From UBA1715 sp964346725 (GTDB lineage: Bacteria > Bacteroidota > Bacteroidia > Bacteroidales > UBA1715), in contig CAYFVM010000003.1 in the NCBI GenBank assembly GCA_964346725.1, positions 87,153 through 151,152 of the forward strand: 64,000 bases of DNA. The letters run 5' to 3'. Below the pieces are notes generated by a model. It was not told the origin of the DNA and searched no databases. It was given only the letters and a program-made list of their open reading frames with translations. Each line of letters begins with the position of its first letter. The first letter of the stretch is position 1. Positions 1 through 8,376 of the stretch are shown here, piece after piece. Both the position numbers and the translations under genes were made by a program.

Positions 1-157
1 AAAAAGGGAGAAATAACAAAAAAAGATTGGTGTTTAATACCAGAAAAATGTGAATTCGTATCTTGCTAAAATTTATATATGATTGTTTCAAGGTGTTTTT
101 ACTTTCAGTTTTTAACTAAATTTTCTAAAATAATTATGATTTATTAAAACAACTCGC

Positions 158-165
158 TATTTTTG
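158..165 (+). promoter_or_regulatory. Bacteroidetes-type -7 box upstream of asnA
   Basis: TATTTTTG matches the Bacteroidetes -7 consensus TAnnTTTG and lies 22 nt before the asnA start codon. I see no clear TTTG -33 element at the usual 19-21 nt spacing, so this is a half-supported promoter. The rest of bases 1-157 is AT-rich, and I see no gene in it. Confidence 0.5.
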
Positions 166-187
166 TGTCAAATTTAATACAAAACAT

Positions 188-1201
188 ATGGGGCAGACCG
201 TTTTTTTACCAAAGAATTACACACCATTGTTGGATTTGCAGCAAACAGAATTGGCAATTAAATTAATCAAAGATACGTTTGAACATAATCTTTCTGTTGG
301 ATTGTGTTTGCGTCGTGTTACAGCGCCATTATTTGTACTCAAGGGTACGGGTATCAATGATGATTTGAATGGTACAGAGCGCAAGGTTGCTTTTCCAGTA
401 AAGGCACTCAATGATGAACAAGCAGAGGTGGTAAACTCTTTGGCTAAATGGAAACGTATGGCTTTGGCAAAATATAACATACAGCCAGGTTATGGTGTCT
501 TGACCGATATGAATGCAATTCGTCCGGATGAAGATTTGGATAATATCCACTCTCTTTATGTTGACCAATGGGACTGGGAGCGTAGAATTACAGAGGAAGA
601 TAGAAATGCAACCTTTCTGCGTTTAATGGTGAAACGTATTTACGATGTAATGAAACATACGGAATTTGTTGTCTCAGAGGAATATCCACAAATTACGCCT
701 ATTTTACCCGAAAAAATCACATTCATTACTTCCGAAGAATTGTTGCAACGTTATCCGAATTTAACACCAAAAGAACGCGAATATGAGATTACCAAAGAAT
801 GTAAGGCAGTTTTTATTATAGGAATTGGCGATGAGCTTTCTAATGGTGAAAAACATGATGGCAGAGCTCCCGACTATGACGATTGGAGTTTGAATGGTGA
901 CATTCTTTTGTGGAATCCTGTTTTGGAAAATTCGTTTGAAATTTCTTCTATGGGTATTCGGGTTGATGCTAAAGCAATGGCGTATCAGCTACAGAAAGCT
1001 AATGCAGAGAATCGCAAGGAACTTTTGTTTCATAAAAAATTACTCAACAATGAGCTACCATTGTCTATTGGAGGAGGTATAGGGCAAAGTCGTTTGTGTA
1101 TGTTTTTCCTTCGCAAAGCGCACATTGGTCAAGTACAAAGCTCTCTTTGGGGTGATGAAACTATTGAAATTTGCAAAGCAAATAATATTAATTTAATATA
1201 A
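188..1201 (+). CDS. asnA: Aspartate--ammonia ligase (asparagine synthetase A)
   Basis: Makes asparagine from aspartate, ammonia and ATP (AMP-forming) in the cytoplasm. The 337-residue product has the usual AsnA length. It carries family stretches that I recognise from E. coli AsnA: VDQWDWER (about residue 127), RAPDYDDWS (about 227), LNGDILLWNPVLE, SSMGIRVDA and GGGIGQSRL (about 294). The last is the class II aminoacyl-tRNA-synthetase-like motif 3. The fold is that of an aspartyl-tRNA synthetase catalytic core. The ATG sits 22 nt after a TAnnTTTG -7 box. The gene appears to be transcribed alone, since yicC has its own -7 box downstream. Confidence 0.96.
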   Translation: MGQTVFLPKNYTPLLDLQQTELAIKLIKDTFEHNLSVGLCLRRVTAPLFVLKGTGINDDLNGTERKVAFPVKALNDEQAEVVNSLAKWKRMALAKYNIQPGYGVLTDMNAIRPDEDLDNIHSLYVDQWDWERRITEEDRNATFLRLMVKRIYDVMKHTEFVVSEEYPQITPILPEKITFITSEELLQRYPNLTPKEREYEITKECKAVFIIGIGDELSNGEKHDGRAPDYDDWSLNGDILLWNPVLENSFEISSMGIRVDAKAMAYQLQKANAENRKELLFHKKLLNNELPLSIGGGIGQSRLCMFFLRKAHIGQVQSSLWGDETIEICKANNINLI

Positions 1202-1262
1202 TCGACTGCGTTGATGGTTGCATAAAATCAATGATTTTCTACGATTAATACGCTATCTTTTG

Positions 1263-1270
1263 TATTTTTG
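1263..1270 (+). promoter_or_regulatory. -7 box upstream of yicC-gmk
   Basis: TATTTTTG matches TAnnTTTG and lies 18 nt before the yicC ATG, within the 87-nt gap after asnA. The -33 element is not clear. Confidence 0.4.
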
Positions 1271-1288
1271 TGAAAATATATTGAGCTT

Positions 1289-2164
1289 ATGATTCAATCA
1301 ATGACGGGATATGGACGAACAGTTGTAGAACTTCCCGGAAAAAATGTAATTGTAGAGATTAAATCTCTCAATAGTAAACAGCTAGATATAAACTCTAGAA
1401 TAATAACAACATATCGCGACAAGGAATTGGACGTACGCAGTTACGTGTCGTCACAATTAGTTCGCGGGAAAATTGACGTTACTATTTCTCTCGAAGCAAA
1501 AGAAGACGTTGCTGAACGAAAATTACACACTGCTTTAGCTAAAGCGTATTACAAAGAAATCAGTGAGTTAGCATCGGAATTACATGCGGAAAATTTTTCT
1601 GTTATGGATGCTGTTCTTCGTTTACCTGATGTATGGAGTACCGATTCTCAATCATTTGTGAGTGATGACGAATGGGAAAAAGTGATGGGTGGTGTGGTTT
1701 CCGCAACAAAAAACATGATAACTTATCGTTTACAGGAAGGTGAGGCACTGAACAAAGATTTGCGCATGAATATCTCTGCTATTAAAGATTTGTCAGCCAG
1801 CATAGAACTTTTTGAGACTGCTCGTGTTGAGAAAATTCGCGATAAAATTGAGTCTGCATTGGCGGAATTTATAGCATCAGACAAGATAGATAAAAATCGT
1901 TTGGAACAAGAAATGATTTTCTATATTGAAAGACTCGATATTAACGAAGAAAAAGTTCGTTTGGCTCAACATTGCAAATATTTTTTGGATACAATGGATG
2001 AAGACCCATATGCCGGTAAAAAATTAAATTTCATAGCACAAGAAATGGGCCGAGAAATTAACACAATGGGATCTAAGTCAAATGATGCAGATATGCAACG
2101 AATTGTTGTGCAGATGAAAGATTATTTGGAGAAAATCAAAGAACAGGTGTTGAACGTTTTGTAG
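1289..2164 (+). CDS. yicC: YicC family endoribonuclease
   Basis: The product has 291 residues. It opens with MIQSMTGYGR and continues with EIKSLNSKQLD, the hallmark start of the YicC N-terminal domain. It ends with the DUF1732-type C-terminal domain (GKKLNFIAQEMGREINTMGSK, about residues 245-265), so both family domains are present at full length. YicC proteins are reported to be endoribonucleases that affect small-RNA turnover in E. coli; the role here is inferred from the family. It is followed after 7 nt by gmk, a pairing common in bacteria, so the two are probably co-transcribed. Confidence 0.93.
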   Translation: MIQSMTGYGRTVVELPGKNVIVEIKSLNSKQLDINSRIITTYRDKELDVRSYVSSQLVRGKIDVTISLEAKEDVAERKLHTALAKAYYKEISELASELHAENFSVMDAVLRLPDVWSTDSQSFVSDDEWEKVMGGVVSATKNMITYRLQEGEALNKDLRMNISAIKDLSASIELFETARVEKIRDKIESALAEFIASDKIDKNRLEQEMIFYIERLDINEEKVRLAQHCKYFLDTMDEDPYAGKKLNFIAQEMGREINTMGSKSNDADMQRIVVQMKDYLEKIKEQVLNVL

Positions 2165-2171
2165 TAATGGT

Positions 2172-2738
2172 ATGGAAACACACAAAATGTTGATATTATC
2201 AGCTCCATCTGGTTCTGGCAAAACCACAATTATACAGTATTTGCTTAAAAAAGGAATGCCGTTGGAATTCTCTATATCTGCAACTACACGAGCTCCTCGG
2301 GGAACAGAACAAAATGGTAAAGAATATTATTTCTATACGGTAGATGAATTTAAGCAAAAAATTCAACAAGGTGATTTTGTGGAATTCGAGGAAGTATATG
2401 CCGGTATATTTTACGGCACATTAAAGTCGGAATGCGAACGAATTTGGAAGAATGGTAATGTGATTGTATTTGACGTTGATGTTGCAGGAGGCGTGCGCCT
2501 AAAAAAAATGTTTGGAGAGCAGGCATTATCCTTATTTATTCAAGCGCCTTCAATAGAAATTCTTCGAAGTCGTTTGGAAAGTCGTAATACCGATTCGCAA
2601 GAAGAGATTGAAAAACGAATTGCTAAGGCAGCGTTTGAAATGCAATCAGCTCATCAATTTGATAAAATCGTTGTGAATGTTGATTTACAACGAGCTTGTA
2701 ATGAAGTAGAGCATTTGTTGCAAGATTTTTTGAAATGA
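2172..2738 (+). CDS. gmk: Guanylate kinase
   Basis: Phosphorylates GMP to GDP with ATP in the cytoplasm, linking GuaA-made GMP to GTP supply. The 188-residue protein has the P-loop SAPSGSGKTT (residues 10-19), the GMP-binding stretch SATTRAPRGTEQNGKEYYF (about 36-54) and a lid followed by SRLESRNTDSQEEIEKR. Its length is slightly under the usual 200 or so. It follows yicC by 7 nt and so belongs to the same unit. In many Bacteroidetes nadD follows gmk; here an unrelated secreted protein with its own promoter follows. Confidence 0.96.
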   Translation: METHKMLILSAPSGSGKTTIIQYLLKKGMPLEFSISATTRAPRGTEQNGKEYYFYTVDEFKQKIQQGDFVEFEEVYAGIFYGTLKSECERIWKNGNVIVFDVDVAGGVRLKKMFGEQALSLFIQAPSIEILRSRLESRNTDSQEEIEKRIAKAAFEMQSAHQFDKIVVNVDLQRACNEVEHLLQDFLK

Positions 2739-2757
2739 AATAAACTTTATATATTTG
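2729..2757 (+). promoter_or_regulatory. Promoter for the 2780-3574 gene
   Basis: A TTTG (2729-2732) and a TATATTTG (2750-2757) form a -33/-7 pair with a 17-nt spacer, a little shorter than the usual 19-21. The -33 box overlaps the last codons of gmk. The -7 box ends 22 nt before the ATG. Confidence 0.5.
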
Positions 2758-2779
2758 TAGAAATAAAAAAAAATAGATT

Positions 2780-3574
2780 ATGAAAAAACTATTACTTTTC
2801 CCTTTAGTACTCGTTTTAGCTTGTTCTACAGCTTTTTCGCAAGGTACAATCAAAAACAACTCGTATTTTAACGTTATATGGTCACGTCCTATTATGGATA
2901 ACGGTGTGATTTTCGAATCAGAAACACCCAATAATTTGCGCGAATTCTATAAAGCAAAATATGGCACAGAACTAAATCATTATTCAGGAGGTATAAATGT
3001 TGGCGCTAATTTCTATATCCATCCAATTGGTTGGCTTATTGAAGGTTTCAAAGCAGGACTTTGCTTAGATTTTATTGATTTAGGAGCTGACTATTATAGT
3101 TTTTCTGGATATCAACAAAATCCTGGAGGAATACAAGCAAGCGAAGAAGAAAAATTCACAGATTTGAAGGTCTCATATTCATTAAATGTTGGTATTATTG
3201 CTACAATTAGTCCAGTTAAAAATTTCTACATTGATTTGACAGCTAAATTGTGTCCAACATTTGCAGTAAATTATTTCAAATTGCCGGCATATCAAGATGG
3301 TACCACACCATTTGAACGTAGAAATACAGGAACACAATGGGGTGGTTATGAAGTTCCGGGAAAAGATTATCGAATTCTTGGTACTAAAAATGCAGAAGAA
3401 ACAGGTATAGGTTTGGGCTTGGATTATGCTTTTGGTTTCAATCTTCGTTATTCTAAAATTTCAGTAGGATGCGAATGGTTGCTAGGTAACGTAAAATATT
3501 CATATGAAAATTGGGACGAACAAAAAGTTAATAATCAACAATTGAAAGTGAAACTAGGTTTCTCTTTTGAATAA
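2780..3574 (+). CDS. Secreted, probable outer-membrane beta-barrel protein of unknown function
   Basis: I do not recognise a named family. The 264-residue protein starts with a signal peptide (KK, then LLLFPLVLVLACSTAFS, then Q). Cleavage after AFS by signal peptidase I looks more likely than lipidation at Cys16, because the preceding VLA is a poor lipobox. The mature part alternates aromatic and glycine-rich strands (for example SGGINVGANFYIHPIGW, GLGLDYAFGFNLRYSKISVG) and ends in LKVKLGFSFE. This suggests a small outer-membrane barrel of the porin-like type. It has its own promoter and a strong terminator just behind it, so it is a single-gene unit. Confidence 0.6.
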   Translation: MKKLLLFPLVLVLACSTAFSQGTIKNNSYFNVIWSRPIMDNGVIFESETPNNLREFYKAKYGTELNHYSGGINVGANFYIHPIGWLIEGFKAGLCLDFIDLGADYYSFSGYQQNPGGIQASEEEKFTDLKVSYSLNVGIIATISPVKNFYIDLTAKLCPTFAVNYFKLPAYQDGTTPFERRNTGTQWGGYEVPGKDYRILGTKNAEETGIGLGLDYAFGFNLRYSKISVGCEWLLGNVKYSYENWDEQKVNNQQLKVKLGFSFE

Positions 3575-3597
3575 TCTTTTTTTTAACAGAAATAGAG

Positions 3598-3640
3598 AGG
3601 CTATGTAATTTTGGTGTAGAAATTGCATAGCCTTCTTTTT
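3598..3640 (+). terminator. Intrinsic terminator of the 2780-3574 gene
   Basis: Arms AGGCTATGTAATTT (3598-3611) and AAATTGCATAGCCT (3620-3633) pair over 14 positions with one G-T wobble and an 8-nt loop. TCTTTTT follows. Confidence 0.8.
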
Positions 3641-3661
3641 ATAAACTAAAACATACTAATT

Positions 3662-4183
3662 ATGAAACGTATATTAATCGCATTAACAATGGCAGTAACA
3701 GCGTTTACTGCATGTAACATCGGTAATAATGGATATGACGGTGAAGCTTTTATTAAATTAAACTGGTCAGAAGTAGAGCCTGCGTATATTAATCCCAATG
3801 GCGTTGTTCCAAACGACTTTGCATGGGATACGTATTATTATACTACCCCAGGTAGATATATAATTCATACTGAATATGAACGTACCTATAATTCAGGAAG
3901 AACAGTTGTGTATCCGTACGATACTGAAATAGAAATTTTTGTAATTGAAGGAGAACTAGGACGAACAAAAGGTCGTGATGGGCGAGATGCTAATGAAGAC
4001 GTGTTTTTTGATTTAGACTTATACCCTGGTGGCGATATTGATTTTACACATGAAATAGTAGCACGCACAACTGTAAAATCAGCATCTACGAATGAAAAGG
4101 TTCTAGTAAAAGAAGGTTCAGAACAGTCTGGGAAATATGGTATGAAATATACAATCTATCGTTTGCCAGAATATGTAAAGTAA
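3662..4183 (+). CDS. Probable lipoprotein of unknown function
   Basis: The 173-residue product opens with a short lipoprotein-like signal (MKRILIALTMAVTAFTAC), with Cys18 as the likely lipid-attachment site. The lipobox FTAC is not ideal at its first position. The mature part has strand-like segments, for example YYYTTPGRYIIHTEYERTY and YDTEIEIFVIEGE, and an acidic middle (GRDANEDVFFDLDLYPGGD). No family is recognised. The gene lies alone between two terminators. It is probably an envelope lipoprotein; no function can be read from the sequence. Confidence 0.55.
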   Translation: MKRILIALTMAVTAFTACNIGNNGYDGEAFIKLNWSEVEPAYINPNGVVPNDFAWDTYYYTTPGRYIIHTEYERTYNSGRTVVYPYDTEIEIFVIEGELGRTKGRDGRDANEDVFFDLDLYPGGDIDFTHEIVARTTVKSASTNEKVLVKEGSEQSGKYGMKYTIYRLPEYVK

Positions 4184-4204
4184 ACAATAGAATTAGAAAT
4201 AGAT

Positions 4205-4238
4205 AAAAAAAGACATCTCAAACGAGATGTCTTTTTTT
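4205..4238. terminator. Bidirectional terminator between the lipoprotein gene and yebC
   Basis: AGACATCTC (4211-4219) and GAGATGTCT (4224-4232) form a perfect 9-bp stem with an AAAC loop. A tracts on the left and T tracts on the right flank it, so it can end transcription from both convergent genes. Confidence 0.85.
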
Positions 4239-4258
4239 ATGCTCTGTGTAGAGAGTTG

Positions 4259-4969
4259 TTATGCAATATTAGTAAATACTGCTTGCACATCGTCATCTTC
4301 CTCCAAACGGTCTATAAGTGTGTCTATTTCGGTTAATTGTTCTTCGGTAAACTCTTGCACATCGTTAGGGATACGTTGTAATTCTGCTTTAAGTAATTCA
4401 GCTCCACAATCTTCAATAGCCTTCGCCATGTTGCCAAAGTCTTTGAAACCAGCGTAAATTACGAGCATATCTTCTTCCTCTTCAATAGATTCCAAACCTG
4501 CATCAATCAATGTGAGTTCAAGTTCTTCAAGATTGATGTTTTCAGTTTTCTTGATTTGAAAAACAGCTTTGCGAGAAAACATGAATTCAAAAGAGCCGCT
4601 AGGAGCAAGTGAACCACCCAATTTGTTGAAATATGATTTTACGTTAGCTACGGTTCTTGTAGTGTTTTCTGTAGCACATTCTACTACAACCAAAACTCCA
4701 TGAGGACCTTTTCCTTCGTAAACAATTTCGGTTAAATCTTCCGCATCTTTGCTTGTTGCACGTTTTATTGCTGCATCAATGTTAGCTTTCGGCATGTTTT
4801 GAGCCTTTGCGTTCATGATAGCAGTACGCAATTTTGCATTCACAGTTGGATCAGAACCGCCTTCTTTTGCAGCGAATGTTATATTTTTTGCCAATCGGGG
4901 AAATACACGAGACATTGTTCCCCATCTTTTTTCTTTTGCTGCTCGTCTATATTCAAAAGCTCTTCCCAT
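4259..4969 (-). CDS. yebC: YebC/PmpR/TACO1 family protein
   Basis: The 236-residue protein starts MGRAFEYRRAAKEKRWGTM and continues FPRLAKNITFAAKEGG, DPTVNAKLRTAIMNAKAQNMP and EIVYEGKGPHGVLVVVECATEN (about residue 84). These are the conserved YebC core. The start is the short Bacteroidetes form and lacks the MAGHSKW opening of proteobacterial YebC. Family members have been described both as DNA-binding regulators and as translation factors that relieve stalling; which applies here is not shown by the sequence. It is followed by a bidirectional terminator and preceded, 20 nt away, by the gene for an acidic protein. Confidence 0.93.
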   Translation of the reverse strand: MGRAFEYRRAAKEKRWGTMSRVFPRLAKNITFAAKEGGSDPTVNAKLRTAIMNAKAQNMPKANIDAAIKRATSKDAEDLTEIVYEGKGPHGVLVVVECATENTTRTVANVKSYFNKLGGSLAPSGSFEFMFSRKAVFQIKKTENINLEELELTLIDAGLESIEEEEDMLVIYAGFKDFGNMAKAIEDCGAELLKAELQRIPNDVQEFTEEQLTEIDTLIDRLEEDDDVQAVFTNIA

Positions 4970-4989
4970 ACTAATTATTTATCTGGTTA

Positions 4990-5427
4990 TTATTTATCTG
5001 ATTCGTCATCGTCATCCTCTTCCTCGACATCAACTGCAATATCATCAATGTCGTCATCGTTATCTTCATCATTTTCATTTTTCGCCTTACATGTATCATC
5101 GTCGTCTTCATCGTCAGCATCATCAATCTTTAAATCAGCAGGTTTTTCGATTGAATCAATTTCCAAATTCAACAAGTCTTCGTCTTTTGGAAGATCATCA
5201 TCTTCCGGATTTCTGTCAATTTGAGAATCAATGAATTCGTCCATACGAATCATGTAATAGCGGTCGCTTGTCTCATAAGGGAGGGCAAACCGTTCTTGTC
5301 CTGTTTTAGGATCTGTGTATGATACTAAAAAATCGGCAAAACCATTTGGGTAGAGTTGAATAAGTTGATCCCGCATGGATTTGTCTAATTTGTCAAAATC
5401 TTTAATAACACGAGGTTTTAATTGCAT
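4990..5427 (-). CDS. Conserved protein with a very acidic tail, function unknown
   Basis: The 145-residue product has a short globular N-terminal part (about residues 1-75: MQLKPRVIKDFDKLD, LYPNGFADFLVSY, DRYYMIRMDEFID). The rest is dominated by Asp and Glu, with runs such as DDADDEDDDDT and EEEDDDDESDK. The tail is strongly acidic and probably disordered, a type seen in nucleic-acid-mimicking or chaperone-like proteins. No function can be assigned. It lies between glmM and yebC on the same strand with small gaps (69 and 20 nt), which suggests co-transcription. The serine-rich reading frames opposite it are only the complement of its Asp codons. Confidence 0.75.
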   Translation of the reverse strand: MQLKPRVIKDFDKLDKSMRDQLIQLYPNGFADFLVSYTDPKTGQERFALPYETSDRYYMIRMDEFIDSQIDRNPEDDDLPKDEDLLNLEIDSIEKPADLKIDDADDEDDDDTCKAKNENDEDNDDDIDDIAVDVEEEDDDDESDK

Positions 5428-5496
5428 ATGTGTACCTATTTACAAATTTGTCCAAAAATAATAATAGTCTAAAAAAAACAAAGGGTATTGAAAAAA

Positions 5497-6876
5497 TTAT
5501 CTTTGAATGTTGTCAATTATTTGTTTTGCGAGGGAATTGGCGGCTTCAAACGATGAACTTTCTGCATAAATGCGTATGATAGGTTCTGTATTTGACTTAC
5601 GTAAATGAACCCAACCGTTTGCAAAGTCAATTTTTACCCCATCAATTGTGTTTACTTGCTCATTTTTGTATAGCTCTGCTATATTTTTCAAAATAGCGTC
5701 AACATCCGTTTTGGGAGTGAGTTGAATCTTGTTTTTTGAAATAACGTATTCAGGATATTGTTTCTTTAATTCTGTACATGTTTTGCCTGATTTTGCGAGT
5801 AAACTTAAGAACAAAGCAATTCCTACAAGAGCGTCCCGGCCATAGTGAATTTCTGGGTAAATAACGCCACCATTCCCTTCACCACCAATTACTGCATTGG
5901 TTTCTTTCATTTTTGTTACTACGTTTACTTCACCTACAGCAGATGCAGTATAGGTTTGTCCGTATTTTTTTGTTATATCAGAAAGAGCTCTAGTAGAAGA
6001 AAGGTTGCTTACGGTGTTGCCAGGAGTGTGTTGTAAGACATAGTCTGCAACCGAAACAAGGGTATATTCTTCGCCAAACATGGTTCCGTCTTCGTTGATA
6101 ATAGCAAGACGATCAACATCGGGGTCAACAACAAAACCTACGTTTACATTGCCTTTTTTGATTGCTTCGGCAGTTGTTACAAGATTTTCAGGTATTGGTT
6201 CCGGAGTGTGAGCAAAATTACCGGTAGCTTCACAATTGAGTTGTAATACGTTTTTTACTCCCAATTGTTCCAAAAGCGATGGCAAAATTAATCCACCTAC
6301 CGAGTTTACGCAGTCTATAGCAACGGTGAAGTTTGCTTTTTTAATCGCATCAACATCAACTAACGATAGTGCGAGCACTTTCGCAATGTGTTTTTCATTA
6401 TAAGTATTGTTGTTTTCAATTGAACCAATAGAATCTATATCGGCGTAGGTAAATTCTGCCTTTTCAGCACGCGTTAATACATCATTCCCTTCAAAGGCAT
6501 TGAGAAATTCACCTTTATTGTTAAGTAACTTAAGCGCATTCCATTGTTTAGGATTGTGGCTAGCTGTAATAATTATACCACCATCGGCAGATTCTTCTGT
6601 TACAGCAATTTCGGTAGTGGGAGTGGTAGCTAAACCAATGTTTACAACTTTGAAACCAAGCGCAACAATCGTTTGCATTACTAAATTGCTTACCATGTCA
6701 CCCGAAAGGCGAGCATCGCGGCCGACAACAATTTTATTTGTGCCGTTTTTTACATTGTCTTTTACCCAAGAACCATACGCAGAGGTAAAGGCTATAATAT
6801 CAACCGGGGTTAAATTGTCATTTATAGAACCACCGATTGTGCCTCTAATACCAGAAATAGATTTAATGAGACTCAT
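5497..6876 (-). CDS. glmM: Phosphoglucosamine mutase
   Basis: Converts glucosamine-6-phosphate to glucosamine-1-phosphate, a step towards UDP-GlcNAc for peptidoglycan and LPS. The 459-residue protein shows all four alpha-D-phosphohexomutase parts: the N-terminal ISGIRGTIGG, the active-site phosphoserine loop ITASHNPKQWN (Ser106), the metal site DPDVDRLAI (about 249-257) and the sugar-binding loop GGEGNGGVIYPE (about 326). A C-terminal phosphate loop RKSNTEPIIRIYAE follows near residue 425. GlmM is preferred over phosphomannomutase from length and overall resemblance to Bacteroidetes GlmM; sugar preference cannot be proved from these motifs alone. Confidence 0.88.
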   Translation of the reverse strand: MSLIKSISGIRGTIGGSINDNLTPVDIIAFTSAYGSWVKDNVKNGTNKIVVGRDARLSGDMVSNLVMQTIVALGFKVVNIGLATTPTTEIAVTEESADGGIIITASHNPKQWNALKLLNNKGEFLNAFEGNDVLTRAEKAEFTYADIDSIGSIENNNTYNEKHIAKVLALSLVDVDAIKKANFTVAIDCVNSVGGLILPSLLEQLGVKNVLQLNCEATGNFAHTPEPIPENLVTTAEAIKKGNVNVGFVVDPDVDRLAIINEDGTMFGEEYTLVSVADYVLQHTPGNTVSNLSSTRALSDITKKYGQTYTASAVGEVNVVTKMKETNAVIGGEGNGGVIYPEIHYGRDALVGIALFLSLLAKSGKTCTELKKQYPEYVISKNKIQLTPKTDVDAILKNIAELYKNEQVNTIDGVKIDFANGWVHLRKSNTEPIIRIYAESSSFEAANSLAKQIIDNIQR

Positions 6877-6901
6877 TGTTATTGTTTTGTCGGCAAAAAT
6901 G

Positions 6902-6946
6902 ATAAATATTTTAATATGGCAAAATGTTTTGCCAAAAAATATTTAT
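6902..6946. repeat. Compound inverted repeat between glmM and the TSP3 outer-membrane protein gene
   Basis: Outer arms ATAAATATTTT (6902-6912) and AAAATATTTAT (6936-6946) are perfect complements. Inside them lies a second perfect hairpin, TGGCAAAA (6917-6924) with TTTTGCCA (6927-6934). It stands between two minus-strand genes. It may act as a weak terminator for the upstream one or as an mRNA-processing structure. Confidence 0.6.
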
Positions 6947-6951
6947 GAAAT

Positions 6952-8328
6952 CTATTGTAAGAAGAAGAATTCTATCAATTCCGACAAATCTTTACTTGTT
7001 AAACTAGCTCCCGGACCTGCATCTGGACCTTCATCAAAGAAAGAATTGATGGTATTAAGAAGTTCATCCAAGTCAATAAAATCGTTTTCGTCAATATCGC
7101 ATTTCTTATATTTCTTTGGAATGCGTTTGTAGAATTGTTTATTAATCGTACTACCGTTCAATAAATCAGGATAGAATTTGTATAATTCTTCTTGAGAAAG
7201 TCTTTCTCCTTTTGTAAGACGATCAATAAGTTCATTTTCGGTGATACCTTTACCTTTTGCGTCATGCGAAAATGCTTTTGTGTATACTTCCACATCGCGA
7301 TAGTTTGGTATACCATCTTTATCATCATCAAACGGACAACCATCTGCAAATACGCGAACACCTTTAGGAGTATACGGACAATCATCTTCTGTTTCATCAA
7401 TACCATCATGATCCGCATCCCATTCGGTGTAGTATAACTCGTTTGGCATTGATTTAAATTTGGATAGTATCGCTAATTGTGATAGATAGGTAGTAACACT
7501 TACATATGCATATGAATATCCATCGGGGTATTTAGAACCTTTTCGTCCTTCAGATCCATTATATGTAATATCATCAAGGGTATTAGTAGCCACAAAATGA
7601 TATCGATATCCAAGGTTGACTTTGAATGATTTTGAAATATTGTACGTAAGACCTAATTCAACAGGAAACGTAGCAACTATAGGTGTGTAATACTCACGTT
7701 GTTCAATATCTTCTTCTTGCATAGCAGTTTCGTAATCATAGTCACGATAGACAACAGAAGCTCGAGATGCGTTATAGTCGGTTTGAGCAAGGTTTCGGAA
7801 TGTGCCATCTGACCATAAATAAATGCGATCACCATCGGCTGTGTAATAGTCTCCTCGTGCCTCAGGGCGTTGTAGTATAGAAACTCCTATACTTACATAT
7901 GGTTTTATAATTTTACTTCGGTTGGTTATTCTTCGAATGTGTTCAAAATTATAATGTACAAAAGCTCCGTATGAATTAATATCTGTTTTGAAATTATATT
8001 GTGTCATAATATCAGGGTAGTATGATGAACCCCGAATTTGACTACGTTCATATCTGACTCCAAATTTCACCGAAGGAGAAACTGGTTGCAATATTTCAAA
8101 ATGAACACCATTATTTCCAATAGAAAAATTAGGAGATTCATCGTTTTCTACATCTCCATGATACGAAACTATTCCTGTTCCTATATTAAAAATAGGTAAG
8201 GATAGTGAATGTTCTAATGTAGGTTTGTTGATTTGTAAAATTTTATCAATCGCTGAATATGTCTTTTCTTGAGAATACCCCCAAAAAGGAACGAAAATCA
8301 ATATCAGTATAAAAACTCTACGTTTCAT
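6952..8328 (-). CDS. Outer-membrane protein with TSP3 calcium repeats and an EF-hand-like C-terminus
   Basis: The 458-residue protein has a signal peptide (MKRRVFILILIFVPFWGYS, cut before Q20). A porin-like barrel region follows to about residue 290, with strand pairs such as VKFGVRYERSQIRG and FKVNLGYRYHFVATNT. Next come thrombospondin type 3 repeats (304-345, DADHDGIDETEDDCP and DDDKDGIPNYRD), which bind calcium in known cases. In OmpA-like Bacteroidetes proteins such repeats lead to a peptidoglycan-binding OmpA domain. Here that domain is absent and the chain ends with an EF-hand-like loop, DIDENDFIDLDE (411-422), and a hydrophobic tail. The ligand and role are unknown. It lies just downstream of the SPOR-like envelope gene, so the two may be co-expressed. 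Confidence 0.7.
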   Translation of the reverse strand: MKRRVFILILIFVPFWGYSQEKTYSAIDKILQINKPTLEHSLSLPIFNIGTGIVSYHGDVENDESPNFSIGNNGVHFEILQPVSPSVKFGVRYERSQIRGSSYYPDIMTQYNFKTDINSYGAFVHYNFEHIRRITNRSKIIKPYVSIGVSILQRPEARGDYYTADGDRIYLWSDGTFRNLAQTDYNASRASVVYRDYDYETAMQEEDIEQREYYTPIVATFPVELGLTYNISKSFKVNLGYRYHFVATNTLDDITYNGSEGRKGSKYPDGYSYAYVSVTTYLSQLAILSKFKSMPNELYYTEWDADHDGIDETEDDCPYTPKGVRVFADGCPFDDDKDGIPNYRDVEVYTKAFSHDAKGKGITENELIDRLTKGERLSQEELYKFYPDLLNGSTINKQFYKRIPKKYKKCDIDENDFIDLDELLNTINSFFDEGPDAGPGASLTSKDLSELIEFFFLQ

Positions 8329-8376
8329 ATTTTAAATCCAACACACAAATCTACTATTTTATTTGGAATCTTCAAG

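Noticed and set aside
4799..5234. Serine- and histidine-rich reading frames on the plus strand
   Set aside because: They lie opposite the acidic protein and the yebC start. Their composition (runs of Ser or His/Arg) is just the complement of Asp and Glu codons.
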